21,470 bases of DNA from CALMEC01 sp031372145 (GCA_031372145.1 JANMKR010000006.1:1-21470), one strand, 5' to 3'; shown: positions 7,722 through 15,592, counted from the stretch's first letter. Notes: generated from the letters alone by a model not told the origin. Program-made: numbers and translations.

Positions 7722-8686
7722 GCCATGACCTCGACGTCTGCGGCCCACTCCGGCGGGTTGGCCTCGAGTTCGAGCACCCGGTTGAGCGCGACGCACGCAA
7801 CCTCGAGGTGCTCGATCTCGGGTTTGCGCGTCGTCAGGTGCTGCAACCACAAGCCCGGCTTCATGATCGTCTGGACGTAGCCCTTCTCCTTGTTGCGCCC
7901 GGCCCACCGGATGACCTCGTAGGACAACCCGGCGATGATCGGGATGCCGACGATGCGCGACAGGATCAGCCAATGCCACGCGCCGGTCCGCACCGCCGCG
8001 AACACGAAGATCGACAGGACCATCACGATCAACAGGAATGCCGTCCCGCACCGCACGTGCAGTTGCGGGTAGCGCTTGGCGTACTCGGCCTCGATCGGGT
8101 CGCCGGCCTCGTACGCGTGGATCGCCATGTGCTCCGCGGCATGGAATTGGAACACGCGTCGCAGGTCGGGCATGAACGAGATGAGCCACAGGTACAGCAA
8201 GAAGATCACCAGCCGCACGACGCCTTCGACCGCCCAGAAGGTGAAGCCCCCGCCCTTGATGTCGAGCACCGTCTTGGTCAGGAAGATCGGCAGGATGAAG
8301 AACAGGGCGACCGCGACGGCCATCGAGAACACCAGGGTCAACCCGATCGCGGACTTGGAGAGTGCGTCCTCGCCCTCCTCGTCCTCACCCGCCGCCTTGG
8401 CCGCGGCGATCGTGAGAGCCTTCATCCCGATGACCAGGCTTTCGCCCAGGGCGATGACGCCCCGGATGATCGGCAGCCGCAGCCAGGCGTGTCCCGCCGC
8501 CCACGGCGCGATTTCCTCGTCGACGACCACGATCTCGTTGTCGGGCTGGCGCACGGCAACCGCCCAGTGGCGCACCCCGCGCATCATCACGCCCTCGATC
8601 ACCGCCTGCCCGCCCACCTGACCTGCGGGGGCGCCGAGGGCAGCACGAAGCACCGGCCCCAGCCGACGGAGGCGCCCCACCATCAT
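7718..8686 (-). CDS. DUF1385 family membrane protein
   Basis: Integral membrane protein of 322 aa, function not established. The family signature GGQAVIEGVMMRG is at residues ~25-37. About four hydrophobic helices follow: near 110-140 (IGLTLVFSMAVAVALFFILP), near 150-172, one starting CGTAFLLIVMVLSIFVF, and one starting WLILSRIVGIPIIAG. Conserved polar motifs between helices include FHAAEHMAIHAYE and PQLHVRCGTAF, whose histidines and glutamate could bind metal (inference). It begins 12 bases after the rpmE stop and overlaps prfA by four bases. I recall this rpmE-DUF1385-prfA neighbourhood as common in actinobacteria and Firmicutes-like genomes. Two ATG codons stand in tandem (8686 and 8683); neither has a clear Shine-Dalgarno, so translation may depend on coupling to rpmE. 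Confidence 0.93.
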   Translation of the reverse strand: MMVGRLRRLGPVLRAALGAPAGQVGGQAVIEGVMMRGVRHWAVAVRQPDNEIVVVDEEIAPWAAGHAWLRLPIIRGVIALGESLVIGMKALTIAAAKAAGEDEEGEDALSKSAIGLTLVFSMAVAVALFFILPIFLTKTVLDIKGGGFTFWAVEGVVRLVIFLLYLWLISFMPDLRRVFQFHAAEHMAIHAYEAGDPIEAEYAKRYPQLHVRCGTAFLLIVMVLSIFVFAAVRTGAWHWLILSRIVGIPIIAGLSYEVIRWAGRNKEKGYVQTIMKPGLWLQHLTTRKPEIEHLEVACVALNRVLELEANPPEWAADVEVMA

Positions 8687-8697
8687 GCGGCCGCGGC

Positions 8698-8907
8698 TCA
8701 GGTCTTTGTGCGGCGCGCCAGCTTGCGCTGGAACCGCTCGACCCGTCCACCGGAGTCGACGAGCTTCTGGCGTCCCGTGTAGAACGGGTGGCAGTTGCTG
8801 CAGATCTCCACCTTGATCTCAGGGTTCGTTGAACGCGTGATGAACTCGTTGCCGCACGTGCACCGCACATGCGCATTGACGTAGTTCGGGTGGATGTCCG
8901 ACTTCAT
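8698..8907 (-). CDS. rpmE: 50S ribosomal protein L31, zinc-binding form
   Basis: Small ribosomal protein of 69 aa that bridges the central protuberance of the large subunit. It starts MKSDIHPNYV, as typical L31 does. A TTG 15 bases further upstream would add only MRKVE, and the ATG at 8907 has AAAGG at a proper distance, so I used the ATG. Four cysteines, C16, C18, C36 and C39 (RCTCGNE and ICSNCHPFYTG), make the complete zinc ribbon, so this is the Cys-containing C+ type rather than the zinc-free paralog. The gene heads the translation cluster and lies 33 bases after the sensor kinase. A tandem 23-base duplication lies in its leader. Confidence 0.97.
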   Translation of the reverse strand: MKSDIHPNYVNAHVRCTCGNEFITRSTNPEIKVEICSNCHPFYTGRQKLVDSGGRVERFQRKLARRTKT

Positions 8908-8919
8908 TTCGACCTTTCG

Positions 8920-8961
8920 CAATCTGTGTCCGACCAGGCTTCAATCAGTTTCCGACCAGCC
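8920..8961. repeat. Imperfect 23-base tandem duplication in the rpmE leader
   Basis: Plus-strand copies at 8920-8938 (caatctgtgtccgaccagg) and 8943-8961 (caatcagtttccgaccagc) match at 16 of 19 positions with a 23-base period. The second copy contains the last codons and stop of the sensor kinase gene. The repeat may simply be a slippage duplication, or it may place two copies of a regulator site before rpmE. Confidence 0.55.
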
Positions 8962-10359
8962 ATTGTAGCGCGGCGGGCCGTTCAGGGACCCGTCGCCCGG
9001 ATTCGGGGTGTCCGACACGGGGAGCGACAACGTGACTTGTGCACCCGCACCTGGGCGGTTGGCGGCGGTCACCGAACCACCATGAGCCGTCGCGATTGCC
9101 TGGACGATTGCGAGCCCCAAGCCCGTGGTGCCGTTCGCACGAACGCCGTCGGCACGGGTGAAACGCTCGAAGACCGTCGGCAGAAGATCGTCGGGGAATC
9201 CCGTGCCTTCGTCGGTGACGGTGAACTCGGTGGTGCCGTTGACCGTGCGTGCGTGCACGTTCACCGCTCCTTGGCCTTCGCGGAGGGCGTTGTCGACCAG
9301 GTTGCCGAGGGCCTGCTCCAAGCGCAACCGATCGGCACGGACCGTTGTCCCGGGGGGCGCATCGATGTTGAGGGAGCGACCGAGCGGGGCTGCACGCGCG
9401 GCGAACCTGCCGGCGACCGTCGTCAGGAGATCATGGGCGTCGAACTGCGTCGGACGCAGCGGCAGGCGCCCCTCGTCGGCCGAGGCCAGTACCAGCAGGT
9501 CCTCGGCCAGGCGCGCGAGCCGCTCGACCTCCTCCTGGGCGGAAACGATCGCCGCGTGCAGTTCGTCGGGCGATCGCGACCGGCGGGTCGCAAGTTCGAG
9601 CTCGGTCTGCAAACAGGCAAGCGGGGTGCGCAGTTCGTGACTGGCGTCGGCGACGAACCGCCGTTCGCGGCGCAGACCGGCGGCGAGCCGGTCGAGCATG
9701 GCGTTGAGGGTCTCGGCCAAGCGAGTCACCTCGTCTGCGGCAGTCGGAACCGGCAGACGTGCTTCCGGATCCTGCGCGCCGATCAGCGCAGCGCGCAGCC
9801 GCATCTGCTCGACAGGGCGCAGCGCAGCGCGCGACACCAGGTAGCCCAGAAGCGAGGCGACCACGAGCGCGATCGGGCCCAGCAACCACAGCTGCGCGAT
9901 CAGGCTGTGCAACACGTCCGTGCGATCGGTCACCGACTCACCCACCGTCACCACATACGTCCCATCCGCTCCGGTCGCGTGGGTGGTCAGGGCGCGTGCC
10001 CGGCCCCGGTCGCCATCCGGCTCGGTCACATCGAACTCCGCGAATGCGGGGGTACTCCCGCCGCCCGTCGCAATCGGCGGGATCCCGAAGCCGGGGCTCG
10101 TCACGCGGACCTGACCTTTGGGGGTGACGACCCGGACAAAGGCATCGTCGGCCGCGGGCTCGGACAGCGCGGACTGCAGATCGCCGTGGACGACCAGCGA
10201 CGTCAACGTCGCCGCGCGAGCCTGCAACCGGTCATCGATCTGTTGGGTGACGGAGCTGCCGAGCCGTTGGTACAGGGCGACGCCCACGACCGCGAGCACC
10301 GCGGCCATGGCGATCGCGAACACCAGCGTCAACCGCACGCGGATCGGCAGACGACCCAT
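8941..10359 (-). CDS. Two-component sensor histidine kinase, HAMP type
   Basis: Membrane kinase of 472 aa that phosphorylates the response regulator encoded just upstream. Helix 1 spans about residues 9-30. An extracellular sensor region of ~120 residues follows, then helix 2 at ~152-176 and a HAMP linker at ~177-230. The HisKA H-box is FVADASHELRTPLA with phospho-acceptor H241. The ATP-binding domain shows the N-box NLVDNALREGQ, G1 box VTDEGTGFPDD, F-box FERFTRAD and G2 box GTTGLGLAIV. All are intact. The ATG at 10359 shares one base with the regulator stop (TGATG), which fixes the start; the reading frame is open further upstream, but that part lies inside the regulator gene. The sensor region matches no ligand-binding fold I can name, so the signal is unknown. 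Confidence 0.94.
   Translation of the reverse strand: MGRLPIRVRLTLVFAIAMAAVLAVVGVALYQRLGSSVTQQIDDRLQARAATLTSLVVHGDLQSALSEPAADDAFVRVVTPKGQVRVTSPGFGIPPIATGGGSTPAFAEFDVTEPDGDRGRARALTTHATGADGTYVVTVGESVTDRTDVLHSLIAQLWLLGPIALVVASLLGYLVSRAALRPVEQMRLRAALIGAQDPEARLPVPTAADEVTRLAETLNAMLDRLAAGLRRERRFVADASHELRTPLACLQTELELATRRSRSPDELHAAIVSAQEEVERLARLAEDLLVLASADEGRLPLRPTQFDAHDLLTTVAGRFAARAAPLGRSLNIDAPPGTTVRADRLRLEQALGNLVDNALREGQGAVNVHARTVNGTTEFTVTDEGTGFPDDLLPTVFERFTRADGVRANGTTGLGLAIVQAIATAHGGSVTAANRPGAGAQVTLSLPVSDTPNPGDGSLNGPPRYNGWSETD
8962..8967 (-). promoter_or_regulatory. Candidate -10 element for rpmE inside the kinase 3' end
   Basis: On the minus strand the hexamer is TACAAT, a good TANNNT -10, 54 bases before the rpmE ATG. 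It also encodes Tyr-Asn near the kinase C-terminus. No good -35 is seen. If real it would allow rpmE to be expressed apart from the two-component genes. Confidence 0.3.
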
Positions 10360-11036
10360 CACGTCGAGTCGGCCCGCAGGCGGTAGCCGGCTCCGCGGAC
10401 GGTCTCGATGGATTGCCGGCGAAACGGGCGATCGATCTTGTCGCGCAGGTAGCCGATGTAGACGTCCACCACGTTTGAGCGGTTCTCGTACTCGCCGTCC
10501 CACGCGTGTTCCAACAGGTCAAAGCGCGACAGCACCCGACCGGGGCGGCGCATCATCGTCTCGAGCAGCGCGAACTCCTTGGCCGACAGCTCGATCGCGG
10601 CGTCCCCGCGTCGCACCTGACGCGTTGCGGGGTCGAGCGACAGGTCCCCCACCGCGAGCACCGTGGGCCGTGGGGCGACCGCCCGGCGGGTCAGCGCGCG
10701 CAACCGCGCCAGCAGCTCGTCGAACGCGAAGGGCTTGGGCAGGTAGTCGTCGGCCCCGGAGTCGAGACCGACGATGCGATCGTCGATCGCGGATCGTGCG
10801 GTCAGCATCAACACCGGTGACCAGATCTTGTCGGCGCGCAGGCGCCGGCACACTTCGACGCCATCGATGCCGGGCAGCATCAGGTCCAGGACGATCGCGT
10901 CGTACTCGACGGCTCGCGCCATCCACAGCGCGTCCTCCCCCGACGGCGCAACGTCCGCCGCGAACCCCTCCTCGCCGAGGCCGCGTCGCAGAAGCGACGC
11001 CATCTTCGCTTCGTCTTCGACGACCAAGATGCGCAC
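10359..11036 (-). CDS. OmpR/PhoB-family response regulator
   Basis: DNA-binding regulator of 225 aa. The receiver domain (1-~118) has the acidic pair E7-D8, phospho-acceptor D51 (VLDLMLPG), T79 and K101 (DYLPKPF). The C-terminal winged helix (~125-222) has the ELSAKEFALLETMMRRPGRV segment and a final VRGAGYRL, both typical of OmpR/PhoB. It forms one operon with the HAMP kinase through a 1-base overlap. The start is GTG at 11036, giving the standard (M)RILVVEDE N-terminus; AGGGG stands directly before it, too close to be a good ribosome site. The targets are unknown; no direct-repeat boxes of the kind such regulators bind were found upstream. Confidence 0.95.
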   Translation of the reverse strand: MRILVVEDEAKMASLLRRGLGEEGFAADVAPSGEDALWMARAVEYDAIVLDLMLPGIDGVEVCRRLRADKIWSPVLMLTARSAIDDRIVGLDSGADDYLPKPFAFDELLARLRALTRRAVAPRPTVLAVGDLSLDPATRQVRRGDAAIELSAKEFALLETMMRRPGRVLSRFDLLEHAWDGEYENRSNVVDVYIGYLRDKIDRPFRRQSIETVRGAGYRLRADST

Positions 11037-11160
11037 CCCTGGATTGTCGCAGCCAGGATGAGATTGTGATGAGAGACATCCGCGAAGCCATGCCCGGGGC
11101 GCCGAGACGTACGTTTACGTGACGACCATCAGGGCCGAGAAACGACCCTTCCCGACACGA

Positions 11161-11313
11161 CGGGATCCCTTTCGTACCAGGGGATCCCGGGACACTTGGT
11201 GTCAGACACGTGGGCGTTGAAAACGCCCACCCCGCTGGGCGAAAAATGGAAGTTGCGCCACGAAGGATCGTGGCGCTCGGTCCTGTTTTCTCCTTCAGAC
11301 ACGGATTCGTGTC
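11161..11313. repeat. Cluster of five hairpins in the gap after etfA; REP/BIME-like
   Basis: Five inverted repeats fall within 153 bases of the 290-base gap (11037-11326). (1) CGGGATCCC 11161-11169 with GGGATCCCG 11181-11189. (2) GACAC 11191-11195 with GTGTC 11199-11203; the latter also starts the odd palindrome GTGTC-A-GACAC to 11209. (3) GTGGGCGTT 11210-11218 with AACGCCCAC 11222-11230. (4) GCGCCACGA 11255-11263 with TCGTGGCGC 11268-11276. (5) GACACG 11298-11303 with CGTGTC 11308-11313. Stems are perfect and mostly 9 bp. One may end the etf transcript, but none has a U-tract on the minus strand. Hairpin 4 is followed on the plus strand by a TTTT at 11286-11289. The number of stems suggests a repetitive extragenic palindrome array or a structured RNA. 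No ORF fits the region. Confidence 0.7.
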
Positions 11314-11326
11314 GCGAAACCGTTGC

Positions 11327-12286
11327 TCAGGCCTTGCGGGCCTTCACGAGTGCGGTCAGCTGGGGCACGATGGAGTGCAGGTCGCCGACGATGCCGAAGT
11401 CGCTGAAGTCGAAGATCGGGGCGCTGCCGTCCTTGTTGATCGAAACGATCGTCTGTGAGGACTGCATGCCGACCTTGTGTTGGATGGCGCCGCTGATGCC
11501 ACAGCCGATGTAGAGCTTGGGCGAGACCGACTTGCCGGTCTGGCCGACCTGTGTGGCGTAGGGGTACCAACCCGAGTCGACGACCGCGCGCGTCGATGCG
11601 ACCGCACCACCCAGTGCGGCGGCGAGCTCCTCGAGGATCCCGAAGCCCTCGGGAGCGCCGAGGCCACGGCCACCGGCGACCAGGATGTCGGCCTCCTCGA
11701 TGGACGGTCCGGTCTGCACCTCATGGGCCTGGTCGACCATGACGGCCTTGGACGAGAAGTCCTCGAGCGCGACGGCCACGTTCTCGACGGCCCCGGCGCC
11801 CACGGTCTCGACCGGGTCGAACGAGCCCGAGCGAAACAGGCCGATGCGCGGCTCGGCGGTCCAACCGGCGTCCACGTAGACCGAATCAGCGAGCGCGGCA
11901 CGCTTGCCCGTGACCTCGCCGCCATCAATGGCGATATCGATCAGATCCCAGTTGAGCCCGGCGTCGAGGCGCGCGGCGAGGCCTCCTGCGACATCCGCTG
12001 CGAGCACCGATGCGCCGAACAACACGGTGCCGAAGCCCTTGTCGCGCACCAGGGTGGCGATGACGTCCACACGCGGCTGCGGGAGCGGCGCCGTCAACGA
12101 CGCGTCATCCGCGATGTACACGTTGGCTGCGCCGTACTTGGCGGCCTCGGCCGCGAGGCCCGCGACACCCGAGCCGATCAGGACTGCGGCGACACCGGGG
12201 TCCAGCGTCGCGGCTTTGGACAGGACCCCGAGCGACCCTTTCTGGATGCCCGAGCCGTGGTGCTCGAGAAAGACGAGGGTGCTCAT
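11327..12286 (-). CDS. etfA: Electron transfer flavoprotein, alpha subunit
   Basis: FAD-carrying subunit of the soluble ETF heterodimer, which takes electrons from acyl-CoA dehydrogenases and passes them to the respiratory chain through ETF:quinone oxidoreductase or a similar partner. It has 319 aa, the usual size. The N-terminal domain begins MSTLVFLEHHGSG. The C-terminal FAD domain has the diagnostic VGQTGKSVSPKLYIGCGISG, preceded by VAGGRGLG and followed by QHKVGMQ, SINKD and APIFDFSDFGIVGD. The ATG at 12286 overlaps the etfB stop as ATGA and has AAGGAAG upstream, so the long open stretch before it is not part of the protein. It fits with the acyl-CoA genes elsewhere in the window. Confidence 0.96.
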   Translation of the reverse strand: MSTLVFLEHHGSGIQKGSLGVLSKAATLDPGVAAVLIGSGVAGLAAEAAKYGAANVYIADDASLTAPLPQPRVDVIATLVRDKGFGTVLFGASVLAADVAGGLAARLDAGLNWDLIDIAIDGGEVTGKRAALADSVYVDAGWTAEPRIGLFRSGSFDPVETVGAGAVENVAVALEDFSSKAVMVDQAHEVQTGPSIEEADILVAGGRGLGAPEGFGILEELAAALGGAVASTRAVVDSGWYPYATQVGQTGKSVSPKLYIGCGISGAIQHKVGMQSSQTIVSINKDGSAPIFDFSDFGIVGDLHSIVPQLTALVKARKA

Positions 12287-13065
12287 ACCAACTTCCTTTC
12301 CAAGAGAAAGTCCATGATCTTCTGCGCGCCGGAGCCGTCGTCTTCGATCTTCTGGTTGTCGCCGCGCGACGGCGGGGCGGCGAGCGCCTTGACGGTCGTG
12401 CGCGATCCGGCCTGACCTGCGCGGTCGGCCTCGACGCCGGCATCGGCGAGCGACAGGACGTCCTGCTGCTTCTTCTTGGCACCCATGATGCCCTTGAGCG
12501 ACGGGTAGCGCGGTTCGTTGAGCGCATCCGACACCGCAAGGACCGCAGGGAGCGGGGTGCTGATCTTGTCGTAGCCGAACTCGGTCTGGCGCTTGGCGGT
12601 GATGGTCCCACCCGTGATCTCGAGCTCCGAGATCTGCGAGATGACCGGCATGCGCAACCGCTCGGCGACCGCGGCCCACATGACGGCGCCGTCGCCATCC
12701 GAGGCTTGCTGGCCAAACAGGACGAGGTCAGGTGCCTCGCGTTCCAGGGCCTTGGCCAGCACGTAGCTGGTGGCCACCAGGTCCGAGCCCGCTGCAGCCT
12801 CGTCAGAGACGAGCACAGCGCGGTCGGCGCCCATGGCCAGGCCCTTGCGGATCGACTCGAGCGCACGGCTCGGGCCCATCGACACGAGCACCACCTCGCC
12901 CTCGCCGGCGGCCTCCTTGAGACGCAGGGCCTGCTCGATGGCGTTGAGGTCGAATGCGTTGAGCATCCGGTCACCCGTGTCGCGGCTGAGTCGAAGCGTC
13001 GACGGATCGATCTTCTTCTCGGCCGTGCTGTCGGGGACTTCTTTGACGCAGACGGCGATCTTCAC
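12283..13065 (-). CDS. etfB: Electron transfer flavoprotein, beta subunit
   Basis: AMP-binding subunit of ETF, 260 aa. The N-terminus MKIAVCVKEVPDS and the block RMLNAFDLNAIEQALRLKE are characteristic of the family. DLVLFGQQASDGD near residue 115 and RYPSLKGIMGAKKK near 200 form the AMP site and the recognition loop that docks the dehydrogenase partner. The GTG start at 13065 has AGGAG about 11 bases upstream. It is the first gene of a two-gene operon with etfA and shares four bases with it. A TANNNT-type hexamer (TAGGTT, minus strand at 13153-13148) lies 83 bases before the start but without a recognisable -35. Confidence 0.96.
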   Translation of the reverse strand: MKIAVCVKEVPDSTAEKKIDPSTLRLSRDTGDRMLNAFDLNAIEQALRLKEAAGEGEVVLVSMGPSRALESIRKGLAMGADRAVLVSDEAAAGSDLVATSYVLAKALEREAPDLVLFGQQASDGDGAVMWAAVAERLRMPVISQISELEITGGTITAKRQTEFGYDKISTPLPAVLAVSDALNEPRYPSLKGIMGAKKKQQDVLSLADAGVEADRAGQAGSRTTVKALAAPPSRGDNQKIEDDGSGAQKIMDFLLERKLV

Positions 13066-13401
13066 TGCTCGCGCGCTCCTTGATCGGCGGCGCCCAGTGG
13101 CACCGAGGGCATGCTCACGCGACCGGAAACCAGCCGCGAGCGCGGGAAACCTACCACGAACCTTCTGCGCAGATCACGGCCAAATGACCGTCGCGGCGAT
13201 GGCCAATCGTCCACCCATGACGATCGAACGAGTACGAACATGACGCGTGCCGGTCTCGAGGCGCCCTCTTGGCAGCGCGCCGACGCGCTCGGGCTCGCCT
13301 CGCGCTCCGAAACCGCCCGTTCACGACTCAGGGGACCAATTCGCCGTCCGGTACCGATATTAGATTTGTAAAGCTCAAAAAACGTGTAGCGGAGGCGGGT
13401 T
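13066..13401. other. Divergent gap between etfB and the FG-GAP gene
   Basis: 336 bases with no supported gene. Most of it is GC-rich like the rest of the window. The last ~40 bases (13354-13384) turn clearly AT-rich and contain TAGATT at 13361-13366, a TANNNT-type -10 about 36 bases before the GTG of the plus-strand gene, followed by GGAGG at 13391-13395. That is the best promoter candidate for the secreted protein; no firm -35 is seen. Short frames on both strands here lack ribosome sites and family features. Confidence 0.45.
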
Positions 13402-15528
13402 GTGAGACTCAGAAGCGCGTTGTCGGCATGTGCGGTCACGACCATCGGCGCCGCCGTCGCCTTGGCAGTCCTTCCACAGCAGAACGGCGTGGTGGACCTG
13501 CTGTCGCAATCGAACCTCAGGATCGACGGAGCCGCGCCGCAAGACGGCGCCGGGGTCTCCGTTGCGGCGGCCGGCGACGTCAACGGTGACGGTCGCGGCG
13601 ACGTGATCGTCGGCGCGCCGTTTGCACGCAACAACGCACGCACGGACTCCGGCTCGACCTATGTGGTCTTCGGTCAACCCGTCCCCACCAATGTCGACCT
13701 GGTCAATCTGGGAGCTGCGGGCTTTCGCATCGACGGCGCAGGAGGCTTCGACCGCTCCGGGACAGCGGTCGCCGGCGTGGGCGACGTCAACGGCGACGGC
13801 CGGGCCGACATCGCCATCGGCGCACCGTTCACCGACACCATCGCGTTCAACGACGCGGGCTCCGTCTACGTGATCTTCGGCTCCGCTGCGCCGGGGAAGA
13901 TCGATCTGGCGACCCTCGGTGCCGCGGGCCTCCGCATCGACGGCGACCAGGGCGGGGCGTTCTTGGGCTCGTCGGTGGCCGGCGCAGGTGACGTCAACGG
14001 CGACGGACAAGCCGACATCGTCATCGGCGCGCCCGGACGGGATGTCAACGGCGGAAACTCCGGCGCGGCGTACGTGATCTATGGACAGCCCGCTCCGGTC
14101 AGCCTGAACCTGGTCAACCCGCTCGGCGGCGCGGGCTTTCGCATCGCCGGGCCGACTGCCGCCGACGAGGCCGGCACGTCGGTCAGCGGGGCAGGCGACA
14201 CGAACGGCGACGGCCGGGCTGACGTGATCGTCGGCGTCCCAGGCGCCGGCAACAACGGGCGCGCAAACTCGGGCTCCGCGTATGTCGTCTACGGTCAACC
14301 GGCTCCCGTCGACGTCGACCTGGCAATCGCGCTGGGCGCAGCGGGGTTCCAGATCGACGGGCCGACCAGCAACGACCTTGCCGGCGATTCGGTCGGCGAT
14401 GCCGGCGACGTCAACCTGGACGGGCGCGGTGACGTGGTCGTCGGCGTCCCTCAAGGCGGCAACGCGGGTGCCGCGTACGTCGTGTTCGGGCAGCCGGGAC
14501 CGGCGAACGTCGACCTGGCCAACCTGACCACCGGCTACCTGATCGACGGCGCCCTGAACGGCGACCACACCGGCGTCTCGGTTGACGGGGTTGGTGACGT
14601 CAACGCCGACGGCCGGCCCGACGTCGTGGTCGGCGCCGACGATTCCGACACCAACCTGCGCAACCTCTCCGGCTCAGTCCACGTGGTGTTCGGCAAGGCG
14701 CCCACCACGCCGGTGAGTCTCTCTGCCCTCGCGACCGGCGGCTACCGGATCGACGGCGCCGCGATCGAGGATCACGCGGGACGGTCGGTCTCGTCCGCCG
14801 GTGACATCAACGGCGACGGCCGACCGGACGTCCTGGTCGGAGCCGAACACGCCGACAACAACGACCGCTTCGATTCGGGTTCGGCGTACGTCGTCTTTGG
14901 ATACGGCCCGCCGCAGGTGGCCTACGGGCCGATCGCCGGCACGGTGGAGCAGACGTTGATCCCCGTTGGACCGACCGTCGCGCGAACCGGTCCGGCCACG
15001 TTCGCAATCGTGCCGCCGCTGCGCGTCGGCCTGAAGTTCGACCCGGCGACGGGCGTGATCTCGGGCAGGACCACCATCGGCGGCTCCACAAACCACACCG
15101 TCACGATGACGGACTTGGTCGGCGCGGCGCAGACGGCCGTCACCGTCCGCATGAACCGCTGTGACGTCGTTCGTCGCGGCACCAAGCGCGCCAATGTGAT
15201 TCGCGGCACCGGAGCCTCTGAGCAGATCCTCGGCTTGGGCGGCAACGATCGTTTGCTCGGCAACGGTGGTCAGGACTGCCTGTTCGGCGGAGCCGGCAAC
15301 GACACGCTGAACGGCGGCGCCGGCAACGACACCCTCAACGGCGGCGACGGCAACGACACGCTCACGCCCGGCCCTGGCGCCGACGTGATCATCGGCGGCG
15401 GCGGCAACGACATCGTCAATGCACGCGACCGCGTCCGCGAAACCATTCGCTGCGGTGCCGGCGTCGATACCGCCACCATCGACAAGCAGGACGTCGCCAT
15501 CGGTTGCGAGATCGTCCGCCGGGGGTAA
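13402..15528 (+). CDS. Secreted FG-GAP (integrin alpha-like) beta-propeller with C-terminal RTX repeats
   Basis: A 708-aa exported protein. Residues 1-~26 form a signal peptide (RLR, then hydrophobic AVTTIGAAVALAVLP). Seven FG-GAP repeats follow, each with a DVNGDGRxD-type calcium loop, at 59-67, 128-136, 197-205, 266-274, 336-344, 399-407 and 468-476. The period is ~69 residues, so they should close a seven-blade propeller. Residues ~505-583 look like an Ig-like (He_PIG type) domain, with FDPATGVISG near 546. Residues ~598-672 carry RTX nonapeptides (GGAGNDTLN), which bind calcium. Four cysteines (587, 626, 684, 702) near the end could form two disulfides. The GTG start has GGAGG at 6-bp spacing. 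The likely role is calcium-dependent adhesion or surface interaction; no catalytic motif is visible. There is no LPXTG or other anchor. Confidence 0.88.
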   Translation: MRLRSALSACAVTTIGAAVALAVLPQQNGVVDLLSQSNLRIDGAAPQDGAGVSVAAAGDVNGDGRGDVIVGAPFARNNARTDSGSTYVVFGQPVPTNVDLVNLGAAGFRIDGAGGFDRSGTAVAGVGDVNGDGRADIAIGAPFTDTIAFNDAGSVYVIFGSAAPGKIDLATLGAAGLRIDGDQGGAFLGSSVAGAGDVNGDGQADIVIGAPGRDVNGGNSGAAYVIYGQPAPVSLNLVNPLGGAGFRIAGPTAADEAGTSVSGAGDTNGDGRADVIVGVPGAGNNGRANSGSAYVVYGQPAPVDVDLAIALGAAGFQIDGPTSNDLAGDSVGDAGDVNLDGRGDVVVGVPQGGNAGAAYVVFGQPGPANVDLANLTTGYLIDGALNGDHTGVSVDGVGDVNADGRPDVVVGADDSDTNLRNLSGSVHVVFGKAPTTPVSLSALATGGYRIDGAAIEDHAGRSVSSAGDINGDGRPDVLVGAEHADNNDRFDSGSAYVVFGYGPPQVAYGPIAGTVEQTLIPVGPTVARTGPATFAIVPPLRVGLKFDPATGVISGRTTIGGSTNHTVTMTDLVGAAQTAVTVRMNRCDVVRRGTKRANVIRGTGASEQILGLGGNDRLLGNGGQDCLFGGAGNDTLNGGAGNDTLNGGDGNDTLTPGPGADVIIGGGGNDIVNARDRVRETIRCGAGVDTATIDKQDVAIGCEIVRRG
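15286..15366 (+). repeat. Three tandem 27-base RTX-coding units
   Basis: Units at 15286-15312, 15313-15339 and 15340-15366 each encode GG-x-GNDTL-x with few base changes. They make the calcium-binding parallel beta-roll of the FG-GAP/RTX protein. Near-identity at DNA level allows unit number to change by slippage. Confidence 0.85.
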
Positions 15529-15544
15529 CCGCACTCTGTCCGAA

Positions 15545-15557
15545 CCTGCTCCGCAGG
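15545..15557. terminator. Small hairpin between convergent genes
   Basis: CCTGC and GCAGG pair over 5 bp around TCC in the 64-base gap between the FG-GAP gene and the enoyl-CoA hydratase gene. There is no U-tract. The position between two convergent stops suits a weak bidirectional terminator; the evidence is slight. Confidence 0.25.
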
Positions 15558-15592
15558 CCCGGCAGAACCCCATATCGCCGTCAGGCCGCGAT

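Noticed and set aside
7722..8189. N-terminal extension of the prfA frame of ~156 codons
   Set aside because: The extension lies inside the DUF1385 gene in another frame and is Arg-rich. The GTG at 7721 gives the standard RF1 N-terminus.
8869..10386. A 505-codon plus-strand frame opposite the sensor kinase
   Set aside because: The minus-strand kinase has all catalytic boxes; the antisense product is Arg/Gly/Gln-rich with no motif.
12287..12679. N-terminal extension of the etfA frame
   Set aside because: It lies inside etfB out of frame; the ATG at 12286 with AAGGAAG upstream gives the normal EtfA start.
13375..14568. A minus-strand frame with repeated V-D-V-A and D-D-H-V units inside the FG-GAP gene
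   Set aside because: Its apparent repeats are only the antisense reading of the FG-GAP repeats; it has no ribosome site.
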